A DNA stretch of 64,000 nucleotides from Thermophilibacter immobilis (GTDB lineage Bacteria; Actinomycetota; Coriobacteriia; Coriobacteriales; Atopobiaceae), in NCBI RefSeq assembly GCF_015277515.1, contig NZ_CP063767.1, forward strand, positions 434,001 to 498,000, read 5' to 3'. Both the position numbers and the translations under genes were made by a program. Within the stretch, counting starts at the first letter, position 1, and each line of letters begins with the position of its first letter. Positions 35,932-45,179 of this stretch are shown piece after piece. The notes below the pieces were generated by a model. That model searched no databases. It had not been told where the DNA came from and worked only from the letters and a program-made list of their open reading frames with translations.

Positions 35932-37836
35932 TTGAGCTGCACAAGAAGAGAGTTTCTCGCACTCGCCTCGGTGGGAACGATGGGTGGCCTCGCGGGCTGC
36001 ACCGTGCCCGTCGCGTCGACCGACTCGACCCCGGAGGACTCCTCGATCGACCAGTCCACGGTCGATCTGGAGGAGTTCAAGTCCCTGGCGCTCGACGCCT
36101 CCGCCTGGCGCTACGACGAGGACAACGACGTCTACTACCAGCTTGGCCTGACCTATTGCACCAAGCCTGCGACCACGACCTACGAGTCGCTCGCGGTCTT
36201 TGTGCCCGGGGCCTACTTCACGGCCGAGCAGAGCGGGGACTCCTACACCTGCTCGATCAACGAGAAGGCCGTGGTGGGCAGCTTCACCCCCGCGACGGCG
36301 CCGGTCCTCATGCCCGTCAACACGGCGACCCTCTCCGCCCAGATGAGCCCGACGGTCTACGACTACGAGGGCCTCGCCCCCTATCTCGAGGCGGGCTGCG
36401 TCTACGTCTACGCGGGCTTTCGCGGCCGCTCCGCCGGCTATGACACGGCCTCCGGCTCGAAGGACCTCTTTGCGGGCGGCGCCCCGTGGCCGGTCGTGGA
36501 CCTCAAGGCGGCCGTGCGCTATCTGCGCTACAACGCCTCCGGTCTGCCGTGCGACGCCAGCCGCGTCTTCGTCTTCGGCTTTGGGGCGGGCGGGGGCGTG
36601 AGTGCGGTTCTAGGCTCCTCCGGCGACGCTGAGCCCTACGCGCCCTACCTCACCTCGCTGGGTGCCGTCACGCATGACGCCCAGGGCAACGCGGTCTCGG
36701 ACGCCATCGCGGGCAGCGCCTCGTGGTGCCCCGTGACCTCCTTCGACGTGGCCGACACCTCCTATGAGTGGGGCCAGGGGCAGTACACCGACGCCGACAC
36801 GCGCGCCGACGGCACCTGGACGCGCGCCCTGTCCCAGGACCTCGCGGGAGCCTATGGCGCCTGGGTCAACGAGATGGACCTGCGCGACGCGGACGACGAG
36901 CAGCTCACGCTCGACGAGACCGAGGCGGGCGTCTTCGCGCTGGGCTCCTACGCCGACGCCCTTCTGGGCACCATCGACGAGGCGGCCTCATACTTCGTGC
37001 AGAACACCTCCTTCCCCTACACCTACACGCCGCAGCGCCTCGACGAGCCCACGTTCCCGGGAGACCCCAACCTCCTGGCCACGCGCGCCTCGGAGACGGC
37101 CTCTCAGACGCCGGCCTCCTCAGGGGCCTCGGCCGACGGGACGGGCGAAACGGACGCTGACTCCGCCGTGACGGCCACGGGCGTGGCCCAGGTCCAGTCG
37201 ACGATCTACGACTCCGCGCAGAACTACTTTGCGGCTCTCAACGCGGACAGCTGGTGGATAAACTACAGCCTCAAGCGCCAGAGCGTCTCGGTCGCGAGCC
37301 TGCGCGACTTCTCCTTGCATCTGCGTCCCGCCGAGCTCGCGGCCTCGCCGTTCGACGCGCCCGACCGCAGCTCCAAGACCAACCAGCTCTTCGGCATCGG
37401 CGAGGAGTCCACGCTTCACTTCGACGCTACCGTTGCCGACCTCGTAGAGAAGAATGTGGACGCCTACGCCGCCTGCGAGGACTGGGACGACGGCTACGAG
37501 ACGGCCTGGTCGGATGACCTCGCCAAGGCCGACTCCCTCGAGACGGACATGGCCACGCGCGTCTCGCTGTTCAACCCGCTCTTCTGGCTGAGCGGCCACT
37601 ACGAGGGCTACGGCCAGGCGAGCGTGGCCCCCCACTGGCGCATCAACGAGGGCATCTTTGACGCGACCGCTCCCCTGTGCTGCGCGCCGAACGTCGTGTT
37701 CGCCCTGCGCAAGTACGACGGGGTGACCGACGTCGCCTACACGCCCGTCTGGGGCCAGGGGCACGTCCTGGCCGAGCGCTCCGGCGCCCCGACCGACAAC
37801 CTGCTCAGCTGGGTCATCTCCTGCTGCACCGCCTAG
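35932..37836 (+). CDS. subtype B tannase-like Tat lipoprotein, nucleophile missing
   Basis: A 634-residue exported alpha/beta hydrolase-like protein. TTG 35932 was chosen because AAGGAGG lies just upstream and it gives SCTRREFLALAS, a twin-arginine signal, with the lipobox LAGC near residue 22. The fold and spacing match bacterial subtype B tannases. The nucleophile elbow reads FGFGAGGGVS where family members have G-x-S-x-G, so Gly218 stands where serine is expected. It may be an inactive or repurposed binding protein. A strong stem-loop with TTTT follows. Confidence 0.8.
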   Translation: MSCTRREFLALASVGTMGGLAGCTVPVASTDSTPEDSSIDQSTVDLEEFKSLALDASAWRYDEDNDVYYQLGLTYCTKPATTTYESLAVFVPGAYFTAEQSGDSYTCSINEKAVVGSFTPATAPVLMPVNTATLSAQMSPTVYDYEGLAPYLEAGCVYVYAGFRGRSAGYDTASGSKDLFAGGAPWPVVDLKAAVRYLRYNASGLPCDASRVFVFGFGAGGGVSAVLGSSGDAEPYAPYLTSLGAVTHDAQGNAVSDAIAGSASWCPVTSFDVADTSYEWGQGQYTDADTRADGTWTRALSQDLAGAYGAWVNEMDLRDADDEQLTLDETEAGVFALGSYADALLGTIDEAASYFVQNTSFPYTYTPQRLDEPTFPGDPNLLATRASETASQTPASSGASADGTGETDADSAVTATGVAQVQSTIYDSAQNYFAALNADSWWINYSLKRQSVSVASLRDFSLHLRPAELAASPFDAPDRSSKTNQLFGIGEESTLHFDATVADLVEKNVDAYAACEDWDDGYETAWSDDLAKADSLETDMATRVSLFNPLFWLSGHYEGYGQASVAPHWRINEGIFDATAPLCCAPNVVFALRKYDGVTDVAYTPVWGQGHVLAERSGAPTDNLLSWVISCCTA

Positions 37837-37857
37837 GCAGCACCATACGCGCCATGC

Positions 37858-37899
37858 AAGACGCCCCCCGAGCCAGCAGCTGCTCGGGGGGCGTCTTTT
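37858..37899. terminator. terminator after the tannase-like gene
   Basis: A 16-bp stem is formed by 37858-37873 and 37882-37897, around an 8-base loop, with TTTT at 37896-37899. It lies between convergent genes and may act on both. Confidence 0.9.
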
Positions 37900-37920
37900 C
37901 TCAGCGTCGTCTGTGGCGCC

Positions 37921-38290
37921 CTACAGGCCGAAGAGACCCTTGAGCCAGCTGACGAACGCCTCGAAGGGGCTGGAGGACGTCGCGGTCGTGGCCGTGGTCA
38001 CGGTGCCCGTGCCCGTCGTGGAGGATCCCGCGCTCGTTGACGCGGACGCCTGGCTCGCGGAACCGTCCATGGTCCAGGTCGTGCTCGTTCCAAAGGCCTC
38101 GTCGAAGCCGCTGCGGTCGATGAGATCGGTGGAGAGGGTTCCCGTCGCGCTTGCGTCATAGCTCGGCGAGTGGGCGCCGGTCACGCTCACCGTGAGGTCG
38201 GAGTCGCCCTGGACGACGGTCTCGCCGCGCCCGTCACGCCCGAGACCTCGATGTCACTCGTCGAGTAGACCGCGTGAGGCCGGTCTGAGC
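37921..38290 (-). pseudogene. remnant of a Ser/Thr-rich protein
   Basis: The minus strand holds two adjoining frames that read as one degraded C-terminus: AVYSTSDIEVSGVTG in one frame, then ETVVQGDSDLTVSVTG in another, with a one-base shift near 38230. The rest runs to PFEAFVSWLKGLFGL and a normal TAG. The C-terminal 50 residues are Ser/Thr/Ala-rich, as in cell-surface proteins. No start, signal peptide or ribosome site is left. The family was not recognised. Confidence 0.6.
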
Positions 38291-38514
38291 CGCGCCCCAG
38301 AGTCTTCCCACGATGCTTGGAGCTTCCTGCATAAAAGCTTGTGCCAGGCCGAACACCCACCACCCGCGTAGCACCAACGGGGCGTCTAACCCGCGATAAG
38401 AGCAAAACACAACAAGATACTGATAGTTACGTGTTGATGCAATACCGTTTCCGCAAACGGCATAAAAAAGTCCTTTTTAATGGTATAGTGAAAAAACGTG
38501 AAAGGAGCGCGCCT

Positions 38515-39015
38515 ATGTATGCCGTTGGGGATTACATCGTTCATCCGGGTCAGGGAGTCTGTCAGATAGAGGGCGTCATCAAGAGTCCCGAGGCACTCTA
38601 CCAGCTGCTTCCCGTGGGTCAACGCCACCCCGTGCGCATCAGCTTCCCCGTCTCAATCGAGGACCGCCTGCGTCCCGTGCTCTCGCACGACGAGGCCCAG
38701 GAGATCATCGACGACTATCCTGCCATGCGGCTCGACGACTTCGAGGCGCGCAACAACTCCCTCGAGGAGGAGCACTACAAAAACGAGATCCGCAAGGGCT
38801 CCTGTCGCGACTCGGTGCGCATCGTCAAGACGTTCCACGCGCGCATCGCGGACCTCTCGGCGCGCAACAAGAAGCCGCCCGTGGCCTACGAGCGCATCCT
38901 CAAGCAGGCGCGCGAGCGCTCCTACGTCGAGCTCTCCGTGGCGCTCGGGTGCACGCCCGACGACGTCGTGATGCTCTTCGAGGGGAGCGCAGACGAGAGC
39001 GCCAGCCAGAACTAG
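38515..39015 (+). CDS. CarD family transcription regulator
   Basis: A 166-residue CarD/CdnL-type protein that binds RNA polymerase beta at its N-terminal Tudor-like domain (VGDYIVHPGQGVCQIEGV). The C-terminal helical part (about 65-150) is rich in Arg and Glu. The start ATG at 38515 follows GAAAGGAG. Upstream lies an AT-rich stretch with a TATAGT box at 38484-38489 and the inverted repeat CCGTTT-CCGC-AAACGG at 38445-38460. It probably tunes promoter opening globally. Confidence 0.93.
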   Translation: MYAVGDYIVHPGQGVCQIEGVIKSPEALYQLLPVGQRHPVRISFPVSIEDRLRPVLSHDEAQEIIDDYPAMRLDDFEARNNSLEEEHYKNEIRKGSCRDSVRIVKTFHARIADLSARNKKPPVAYERILKQARERSYVELSVALGCTPDDVVMLFEGSADESASQN

Positions 39016-39131
39016 CCGGCCTCGGCACTTCTCCGTTACATCTTGGATGCATATTCGCTCGCTTTGCGCGCAATGGCTGTGCGGTGCCTACAATGGGCAT
39101 ACCAGGGGAGCCTCTAACGCAAGGAGAGAGT

Positions 39132-39434
39132 ATGACGCCTACCGAGGATGCGGCCTCGTCCGTCCCGCAGAACCGCGCCATCATCACCGTCCTCGGAAGC
39201 GATCGCGCGGGCATCGTTGCCGCGGTCGCTGGTGCGCTCTCTGAGCGTGACGCCAACATCTTGGACATCTCCCAGACCATCTTGCAGGGCATCTTCACGA
39301 TGACTATGCTCGTGGATTTGGGTCAGGTGCCCTTCTCCGAGCTCAAGGAGACCCTCGACGACCTTTCCGAGAGGATTGGCGTACAGATTACCCTGCAGCG
39401 CGAAGAGGTCTTCCGGTACATGTATCGCCTCTAG
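39132..39434 (+). CDS. ACT domain protein
   Basis: A 100-residue single ACT-domain protein of the UPF0237 type. The ligand loop is ITVLGSDRAGIVAAVAGALSE, followed by NILDISQTILQGIFTMTMLV. Such proteins act as small amino-acid sensors in GcvR-like or unknown regulatory roles. The start is ATG 39132, with AAGGAGAGAG upstream. It lies between carD and citrate synthase, same strand, with 57 bp to the next start. Confidence 0.93.
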   Translation: MTPTEDAASSVPQNRAIITVLGSDRAGIVAAVAGALSERDANILDISQTILQGIFTMTMLVDLGQVPFSELKETLDDLSERIGVQITLQREEVFRYMYRL

Positions 39435-39491
39435 CGACAGCGTCCGACGGGGGCGTGTCTCTGGCACGGTCCTCAGATGGGAGAAGCCGCG

Positions 39492-40946
39492 ATGAAGAAG
39501 ATTCCCCAGGGCACCTTTGGGCCCATCCTCACCCCAAGCGAGACCTCGGCCTTTGGCAGCTTCGAGGACTCCTATCCCATGCCCTCGGTGAAGATGGGCG
39601 TCACGCCTGTCGCGGAGCAGCTCTACCACGGTGCCCAGGCGGTCGACGTTGTCGACCCCGAGCTCTACCGACGCTATGACGTCAAGCGCGGGCTGCGCAA
39701 CGCGGACGGATCGGGCGTCCTCGTGGGCCTCACCACGATCTCGAACGTGCACGGGTACAAGAAGACCGCGGAAGGCGTCGAACCAGACGAGGGCGCGCTC
39801 ATCTATCGTGGCTACAGCGTGGGTGACCTCATCGACGCCTCCCAGCGCGAGGACCGCTTTGGCTACGAGGAGGTGGCGTATCTCCTGATCTCGGGAGCCC
39901 TCCCCACGCAGGAGCAGCTTGACGACTTCCGCGCCCGCATCGACTCGCGCCGCCAGCTCTCCGAGCGCTACCTGCGCATCTTCCCGCGCACCACGCAGAG
40001 CCACTCGATCATGAACGTCATGCAGAGGGCGACGCTTCTGCTCTACGCCTTCGACCCCATGGCTGACGGCACCTCGCCCGTCCACGAGGTCGACGTCGCC
40101 TGCTCTCTGTTCGGGCGCTGGCCACGCATCGCGGCCGTCGCCGCAGCCGCGGACGCCGCCGCGCGCAACGACGAGCGCCTGGTCGTCCCGCCGGCGCGCG
40201 AGGGCTACAGCATGGCCGAGACGATCCTCGACGTCCTGCGCGCCGACGAGGGCTTCACGCACGACGAGGCCATGCTGCTCGACGTCATGTTCGTCCTCCA
40301 CGCCGAGCACGGCGGCGGCAACAACTCCACTTTTGCCACGCGCGTCCTGTCCTCCTCGGGCACGGACGCCTACTCGGCCTACGCGGCCGCCATCGGCTCG
40401 CTCAAGGGGCCCAAGCACGGAGGCGCCAACTCCAAGGTCTCCGCCATGATCGACGAGGTCGCGACCAGCGTCTCGGACTGGTCGAGCGATGACGAGCTCG
40501 CCGGCTACCTCGAGAAGATTGCGCGCAAGGAGGCCTTCGACAAGACGGGCCTCATCTACGGCCTCGGCCATGCCGTCTACACGCTCTCAGACCCGCGTGC
40601 CCAGCTCGTCAAGAAGTACGCGCGCAAGCTGGCGGACGAGAAGGGCCAGGCCGAGCGTCTCGCCCTCATCGAGGGCATCGAGCGGCTGGGACCCCAGGTC
40701 ATGCGCGACGTCAAGGGCACGACCAAGCCCCTGTGCGCCAACATCGACCTCTACACGGGCTTCATCTACGCGCTCCTGGGCATCACGCCCGAGCTCTACA
40801 CGCCCATCTTCGCCATGGCGCGCCTGGCGGGCTGGTGCGCGCACCGCATGGAGGAGCTCTACGGCGCCGGGCGCATCATCCGCCCGGCCTACAACTCCGT
40901 CATGGGCAACGATGGCGTCTACGTTTCCCTCGCCGAGCGCAGGTAG
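39492..40946 (+). CDS. gltA: citrate synthase
   Basis: A 484-residue citrate synthase joining oxaloacetate and acetyl-CoA. Conserved motifs are HAEHGGGNNSTF and GLGHAVYT (the two catalytic His regions), SLKGPKHGGAN and the C-terminal RPAYNSVMG. Start chosen at ATG 39492, preceded by GGGAGAAG; an upstream in-frame ATG at 39477 has no good site. The long N-terminal extension of about 40 residues is seen in Gram-positive relatives. No other TCA-cycle gene lies nearby, so it may serve glutamate synthesis. Confidence 0.95.
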   Translation: MKKIPQGTFGPILTPSETSAFGSFEDSYPMPSVKMGVTPVAEQLYHGAQAVDVVDPELYRRYDVKRGLRNADGSGVLVGLTTISNVHGYKKTAEGVEPDEGALIYRGYSVGDLIDASQREDRFGYEEVAYLLISGALPTQEQLDDFRARIDSRRQLSERYLRIFPRTTQSHSIMNVMQRATLLLYAFDPMADGTSPVHEVDVACSLFGRWPRIAAVAAAADAAARNDERLVVPPAREGYSMAETILDVLRADEGFTHDEAMLLDVMFVLHAEHGGGNNSTFATRVLSSSGTDAYSAYAAAIGSLKGPKHGGANSKVSAMIDEVATSVSDWSSDDELAGYLEKIARKEAFDKTGLIYGLGHAVYTLSDPRAQLVKKYARKLADEKGQAERLALIEGIERLGPQVMRDVKGTTKPLCANIDLYTGFIYALLGITPELYTPIFAMARLAGWCAHRMEELYGAGRIIRPAYNSVMGNDGVYVSLAERR

Positions 40947-40988
40947 CGGCCGTCCTTCTCGCCGCCTGGGTGCGCTCCCACGGGTGTG

Positions 40989-41090
40989 CACGAATTCGGG
41001 GCCGTGGCACGTCGCAGGGGATTTGCGCGTGCCACGGCCCCAAGATCTTGAGCATTTCAGGCGCGGGAGTGCTACGGCCCCGAATTCGTG
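40989..41090. repeat. three-arm inverted-repeat element between citrate synthase and kup
   Basis: Arm 1 at 40989-41011 can pair with arm 2 at 41028-41041 (14 bp perfect) or with arm 3 at 41074-41090 (17 bp perfect, CACGAATTCGGGGCCGT against its complement). The two hairpins are mutually exclusive. It lies between convergent genes and could terminate both. No T-tract is present. Confidence 0.75.
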
Positions 41091-41108
41091 AGCGGGCACA
41101 CGGCGCGC

Positions 41109-43388
41109 CTACTCCTCGCCGTCCTCGTCGAGCTCCTCCTCGCCCTCTTCCTCCTCCTCGTCATCGATCACGAGGGGCTTGAAGGACGCGGTGTCACCGC
41201 CCACGAGGCTCTTGTTGGCCTCCTCGACGGAGCGCTCACGCTTGTCTCGCATCGTTGCCGAGAAGAGGTCCTCCTCGTCCTCCTCGTCATCTGCGGAGGC
41301 CGACGCCGCCAGGTCGGCGGCGTGCACGGGCGTCGCACGGACGGCGTCAGCGAGCTCGACGCGCGTGAGCTTGTGCTGCCGCTTGGTCTTGGAGAACAGG
41401 GGCACGTACTCGAAGAGGAGGTTGGAGTTCTCGAGGCCGTACCAGCGCGCGGGCGACCCGCACAGGCGGCGGATGAGGTACTTGAGGCCCATGACGCGCC
41501 GGTCCACGCCCGAGATGTCCGTCTCGGGGGAGAGGACCTTGCGGATGAGGCAGAAGCGGAAGTCGCCGACGTTGCTATGCTCGCGATAGATCGAGTAGCG
41601 GTGGTTCTGCGGCGCGATCTGCCCGCTCTCCACGAGGTCCGACACGATCTGGTAGAGGTAGGCGTTGATACGCTGGTTTACCTTGAAGCCCAGGCGGAGC
41701 TGAATCTTGAACACGAAGTCGGTGCCAAAGTCGTTGACGATGAACTCGTGCGTGTGCGGCTCGTCGGTCACCTGGACATTGAGGAAGTAGTAGGCCCGGG
41801 CGCGCTTGGGGCGCTTGTCCAAGATCGAGTAGAGGATGTCGCGGTCGAGCTTGTCAAAGGACGAGTCGTTGGTCAGGAAGATGAGGTTGTCGGCGAGCAG
41901 CGGGTAGTCGTCATCATGGGAGAGGTTGGAGAGCTGGTCGAGGTACTTGTCGACAGGCAGGTAAACGCTCTGCGTGCGCTCGACGGCCGTGCCGCGGCGC
42001 CATACGTACATGACGATGAACAGGACGGTCGCCATGAGCACGGTGACGTAGCCGCCGTGGAAGAACTTCGTGAGGCTCGAGAAGAAGAACATGAACTCGA
42101 TGGCGCCGAAGAACAGGGCGAACGGGACGGCCAGGCCGACCTTGTGGCGTATGCGCGAGAGGTAGGTGAAGAGCAGGAGCGTGGTCATGAGCATCGTGAC
42201 GGTGATGGCCAGACCGTAGGCGGCCTCCATGTGCTCCGAGTTCTTGAAGAGCAGGACCACGCCGATGCAGCCCACCCACATAATACCGTTGACCAGGGGG
42301 ATGTAGATCTGCCCCTTGGTCTCGGAGGGGTAGTGTATGCGCATGTGCGGCATGAGATCCAGCCGCACGGCCTCTGAGACGATGGAGAACGAGCCGGTGA
42401 TGAGCGCCTGCGAGGCGATGATGGCGGCGAAGGTGGACAGCACCACGGCGACGGTGCGGATCTGCTCGGGAAGCATCTGGAAGAACGGGTTGAGGTCGTC
42501 GATGCCCGCGAGGTGGACGTTGCCTTGGTTCGCGATGATCCAGGCGCCCTGCCCCAGGTAGTTGATGATGAGGCAGACCTTCACGAACGGCCAGCTCGCG
42601 TAGATGTTGGCCTTGCCCACGTGGCCCATGTCGGAGTAGAGGGCCTCGGCGCCCGTGGTGCACAGGAAGACGTTGCCGAGCACCATGAGGCCGGCGGCGT
42701 TGAGGTTTCCGTCAAAGAGGAAGGTGACGCCGCGCACGGGGTTGAAGGCGCGCAGGACGCTGAGGTTGCCGGACAGGTTGTAGAGCCCGGCCAGGGCCAG
42801 GAAGACGAACCATACGGTCATGATGGGACCAAAGGCGCGCCCGATCTTGGAGGTGCCCGCCTTCTGCAGGAGGAATAGGACGCACAGGATGCAGATGGTG
42901 ATGATCACGACGATGCGCTGGTTGTCGCCGATGAGCGCGAAGAAGAAGTCGATCGTGCGCAGGCCCTCGATGGCGGTGGTCACGGTGACGGCTGGGGTGA
43001 GGATGCCGTCGGCGAGAAGGGCCGCGCCCCCCACCATGGCGGGGATGATGAGCCACTTTCCGCAGCGCTTCACGAGGCTGTAGAGGGCGAAGATGCCGCC
43101 CTCGTTGTGGTTGTCGGCCTTCATGGCCACGAGGACGTACTTGACCGTGGTGATGAGCGTGAGGGTCCAGATGATGAGGGACAGGGCCCCCAGGACCACG
43201 TCCTCGGACATGGTGGTCAGCCCGCCGTTGCCACTCACGATCGCCTTCAGGGTGTACATGGGGCTCGTGCCGATGTCTCCGTACACCACCCCGAGCGTGA
43301 CCAGGAGCATGCCGGCGGACAGGGGGATTCCCGCGCTCTTTGCCCTATGGTGCCTGACCGAAAGAGAGGCCTTGCGCGATGCGTTCAT
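41109..43388 (-). CDS. kup: Kup potassium uptake protein
   Basis: A 759-residue K+/H+ symporter of the KUP/HAK family with about twelve membrane segments in the first 480 residues. Conserved stretches are LGVVYGDIGTSPMY at the start and GVTFLFDGNL. The cytoplasmic tail (about 490-759) ends in a run of Asp/Glu (EEEEEGEEELDEDGEE). The start ATG at 43388 has GGAG five bases upstream. The gene is convergent with citrate synthase and divergent from the S10 peptidase gene. Confidence 0.95.
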   Translation of the reverse strand: MNASRKASLSVRHHRAKSAGIPLSAGMLLVTLGVVYGDIGTSPMYTLKAIVSGNGGLTTMSEDVVLGALSLIIWTLTLITTVKYVLVAMKADNHNEGGIFALYSLVKRCGKWLIIPAMVGGAALLADGILTPAVTVTTAIEGLRTIDFFFALIGDNQRIVVIITICILCVLFLLQKAGTSKIGRAFGPIMTVWFVFLALAGLYNLSGNLSVLRAFNPVRGVTFLFDGNLNAAGLMVLGNVFLCTTGAEALYSDMGHVGKANIYASWPFVKVCLIINYLGQGAWIIANQGNVHLAGIDDLNPFFQMLPEQIRTVAVVLSTFAAIIASQALITGSFSIVSEAVRLDLMPHMRIHYPSETKGQIYIPLVNGIMWVGCIGVVLLFKNSEHMEAAYGLAITVTMLMTTLLLFTYLSRIRHKVGLAVPFALFFGAIEFMFFFSSLTKFFHGGYVTVLMATVLFIVMYVWRRGTAVERTQSVYLPVDKYLDQLSNLSHDDDYPLLADNLIFLTNDSSFDKLDRDILYSILDKRPKRARAYYFLNVQVTDEPHTHEFIVNDFGTDFVFKIQLRLGFKVNQRINAYLYQIVSDLVESGQIAPQNHRYSIYREHSNVGDFRFCLIRKVLSPETDISGVDRRVMGLKYLIRRLCGSPARWYGLENSNLLFEYVPLFSKTKRQHKLTRVELADAVRATPVHAADLAASASADDEEDEEDLFSATMRDKRERSVEEANKSLVGGDTASFKPLVIDDEEEEEGEEELDEDGEE

Positions 43389-43540
43389 AGCGCTCCAAAA
43401 CTCGAATGCCGCAAAAAGGGTCCTTCAGGAAAGCCCAAGGACCAAGTCACCCAATCTAGCACTTTGTCGGCACGGATGGCCCGGCGGGCTTACGACTAGA
43501 ATGACCTTGGCAAAGAGGCTACAAACAAGGAGGAACAACC

Positions 43541-45046
43541 ATGGTAGAAGACCAGGGCGCGCCCGCTACCCACGACGCGGAGAAAAACCCGTTTGCCGGC
43601 GTGGCGCCGGCGCGCTCGACGGAGGTGGCCGAGCCGGCCTCGGCACGTCTGACGTGGACGTCCGCAGAGCGCGCGATCGACTACGAGGCACGCGCCGCGC
43701 ACCTGGACGTGGTAGACGACGCGGGCACACTTCTGGGCAAGATGTTCTCGCTTTCGTACGTGGGGGTGGACGCGGACGGCCACGCCGACTCTGCGCGTCC
43801 CGTGACCTTTGCGTTCAACGGCGGGCCGGGGTCGAGCTCGGTGCCCATCAACTTCGGGGGCATGGGGCCGCGTCGCGTGGCCACGGACGGCATCTCCCAC
43901 GTGCGCGCCGACGCCTCGGCCCAGGACAACCCCCAGACCTTGCTCGCCGAGTCAGACGTGGTGTTCCTGGACGCCCTGGGCACCGGGTGGTCAGTGGTTG
44001 CCGATGGCACGGACCCCAAGAAGATCTTCGGCATTGACGGCGACGCGGACGCCTTCGCCCGTGCGATCTCTTCCTGGCTCGAGGAGAACGGCCGCTGGTC
44101 GAGCCCCCTGTACCTCTTCGGCGAATCGTACGGCACCGTGCGCAACGCCGTGCTCATGCGCCTTCTAGGCGAGAGGGGCGTGCAGCTGACGGGCGTGGTC
44201 ATGCTCTCGGCCATCTTCGACTGGGTACAGGTTCAGCCGGGCGAGGACCTCTACTACCTGGGCATGATGCCCACCTACGCCGCTGCGGCGCAGTACTTTG
44301 GCAAGGCGGGGGAGGGCGTCGACCCCGATGCGTGGTTCGACCGGGCCATGACGTTCACGGAGGGCGTTCTCGCGCCGGCCCTTCTGCGTGGCGACCGGCT
44401 GGGCTCCGAGCGCGAGCGCGAGGTGGCCGAGAAGCTCTCGGCGTTCATCAGCCTTCCCGTTGACTACCTCCTGGCGCACCACCTGCGCATTGACCTCACG
44501 GACTTCCGCACGCGCATCCTCGCGGACGAGGGGAGGATCTGCGGGCGGTTGGACATGCGCTTCTCCTCCGACGGCCTCTCGCCGATGCAGACCTCCAACG
44601 CCTGGGTGGCTGCCGAGGACGCCGCCGACGATGCCGTCGAGGGCGCCTGGGTCAGGGCGTTTCGCGCCTTCTGCCATGACGAGCTGGGCTATCGGGGACC
44701 CGCGCGCTACCTCTCGAACAACTACGATAAGGTGGGCACGAGCTGGAGCTGGAACCACGCGGAGCCGGGCTGCGACGAGGAGGCCTCCGCGCCCAACGTG
44801 GCGCTCGACATCGCCGTGGCGCTGCGCCGCAACCCCACCTGCAAGCTGGCCATCCTGGGCGGCCGCTATGATGCGGCCACGACCTTCTGGAACGTGGTGC
44901 ATGACATGAGCTGCCAGTTCCTCTCGCCCGAGCTCAAGGGGCGCGTGAGCTGGCATCGCTACGGGTGCGGGCACATGGCCTACGTGGACGAGCCCACGCT
45001 CGAGGCTATGGGTCGCGACCTGCACGACTTCTACCAGAAGAAGTAG
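43541..45046 (+). CDS. S10 family serine carboxypeptidase-like peptidase
   Basis: A 501-residue peptidase of family S10. NGGPGSSSVP, the catalytic Ser in GESYGTVRN, the late Asp in GGRYDAAT and the His in GCGHMAYVD make a complete triad. No signal peptide is visible, so it appears cytoplasmic, unlike eukaryotic S10 enzymes. AAGGAGG lies upstream of the ATG. It probably trims C-terminal residues of peptides taken up as nutrients. It is followed by repeat element A. Confidence 0.93.
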   Translation: MVEDQGAPATHDAEKNPFAGVAPARSTEVAEPASARLTWTSAERAIDYEARAAHLDVVDDAGTLLGKMFSLSYVGVDADGHADSARPVTFAFNGGPGSSSVPINFGGMGPRRVATDGISHVRADASAQDNPQTLLAESDVVFLDALGTGWSVVADGTDPKKIFGIDGDADAFARAISSWLEENGRWSSPLYLFGESYGTVRNAVLMRLLGERGVQLTGVVMLSAIFDWVQVQPGEDLYYLGMMPTYAAAAQYFGKAGEGVDPDAWFDRAMTFTEGVLAPALLRGDRLGSEREREVAEKLSAFISLPVDYLLAHHLRIDLTDFRTRILADEGRICGRLDMRFSSDGLSPMQTSNAWVAAEDAADDAVEGAWVRAFRAFCHDELGYRGPARYLSNNYDKVGTSWSWNHAEPGCDEEASAPNVALDIAVALRRNPTCKLAILGGRYDAATTFWNVVHDMSCQFLSPELKGRVSWHRYGCGHMAYVDEPTLEAMGRDLHDFYQKK

Positions 45047-45078
45047 GGATCAACTGGCGACCCAGCCAATCCTGCCTT

Positions 45079-45150
45079 CGCTCCCCGTACGGAAAAGTCA
45101 CTTCTTGGTCTCTCTAGGGAGGGAAAAGTGACTTGTCCGTACGGGGAGCG
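45079..45150. repeat. inverted-repeat element A
   Basis: The 25-bp arms 45079-45103 and 45126-45150 match with one mismatch. Each contains the core GGAAAAGTCACTT or a one-base variant. The same 13-bp core occurs in element B at 46387-46450. The two elements sit on either side of the interrupted AbiEi-like gene. Element A lies between that gene and the end of the S10 peptidase gene. Confidence 0.8.
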
Positions 45151-45179
45151 CGGCTCGACGCAGACGGAGGCCGGGGCTC

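Noticed and set aside
43389-43540. Possible c-di-AMP riboswitch before kup
   Set aside because: The region is short, is shared with a divergent gene, and shows no recognisable ydaO-type core.
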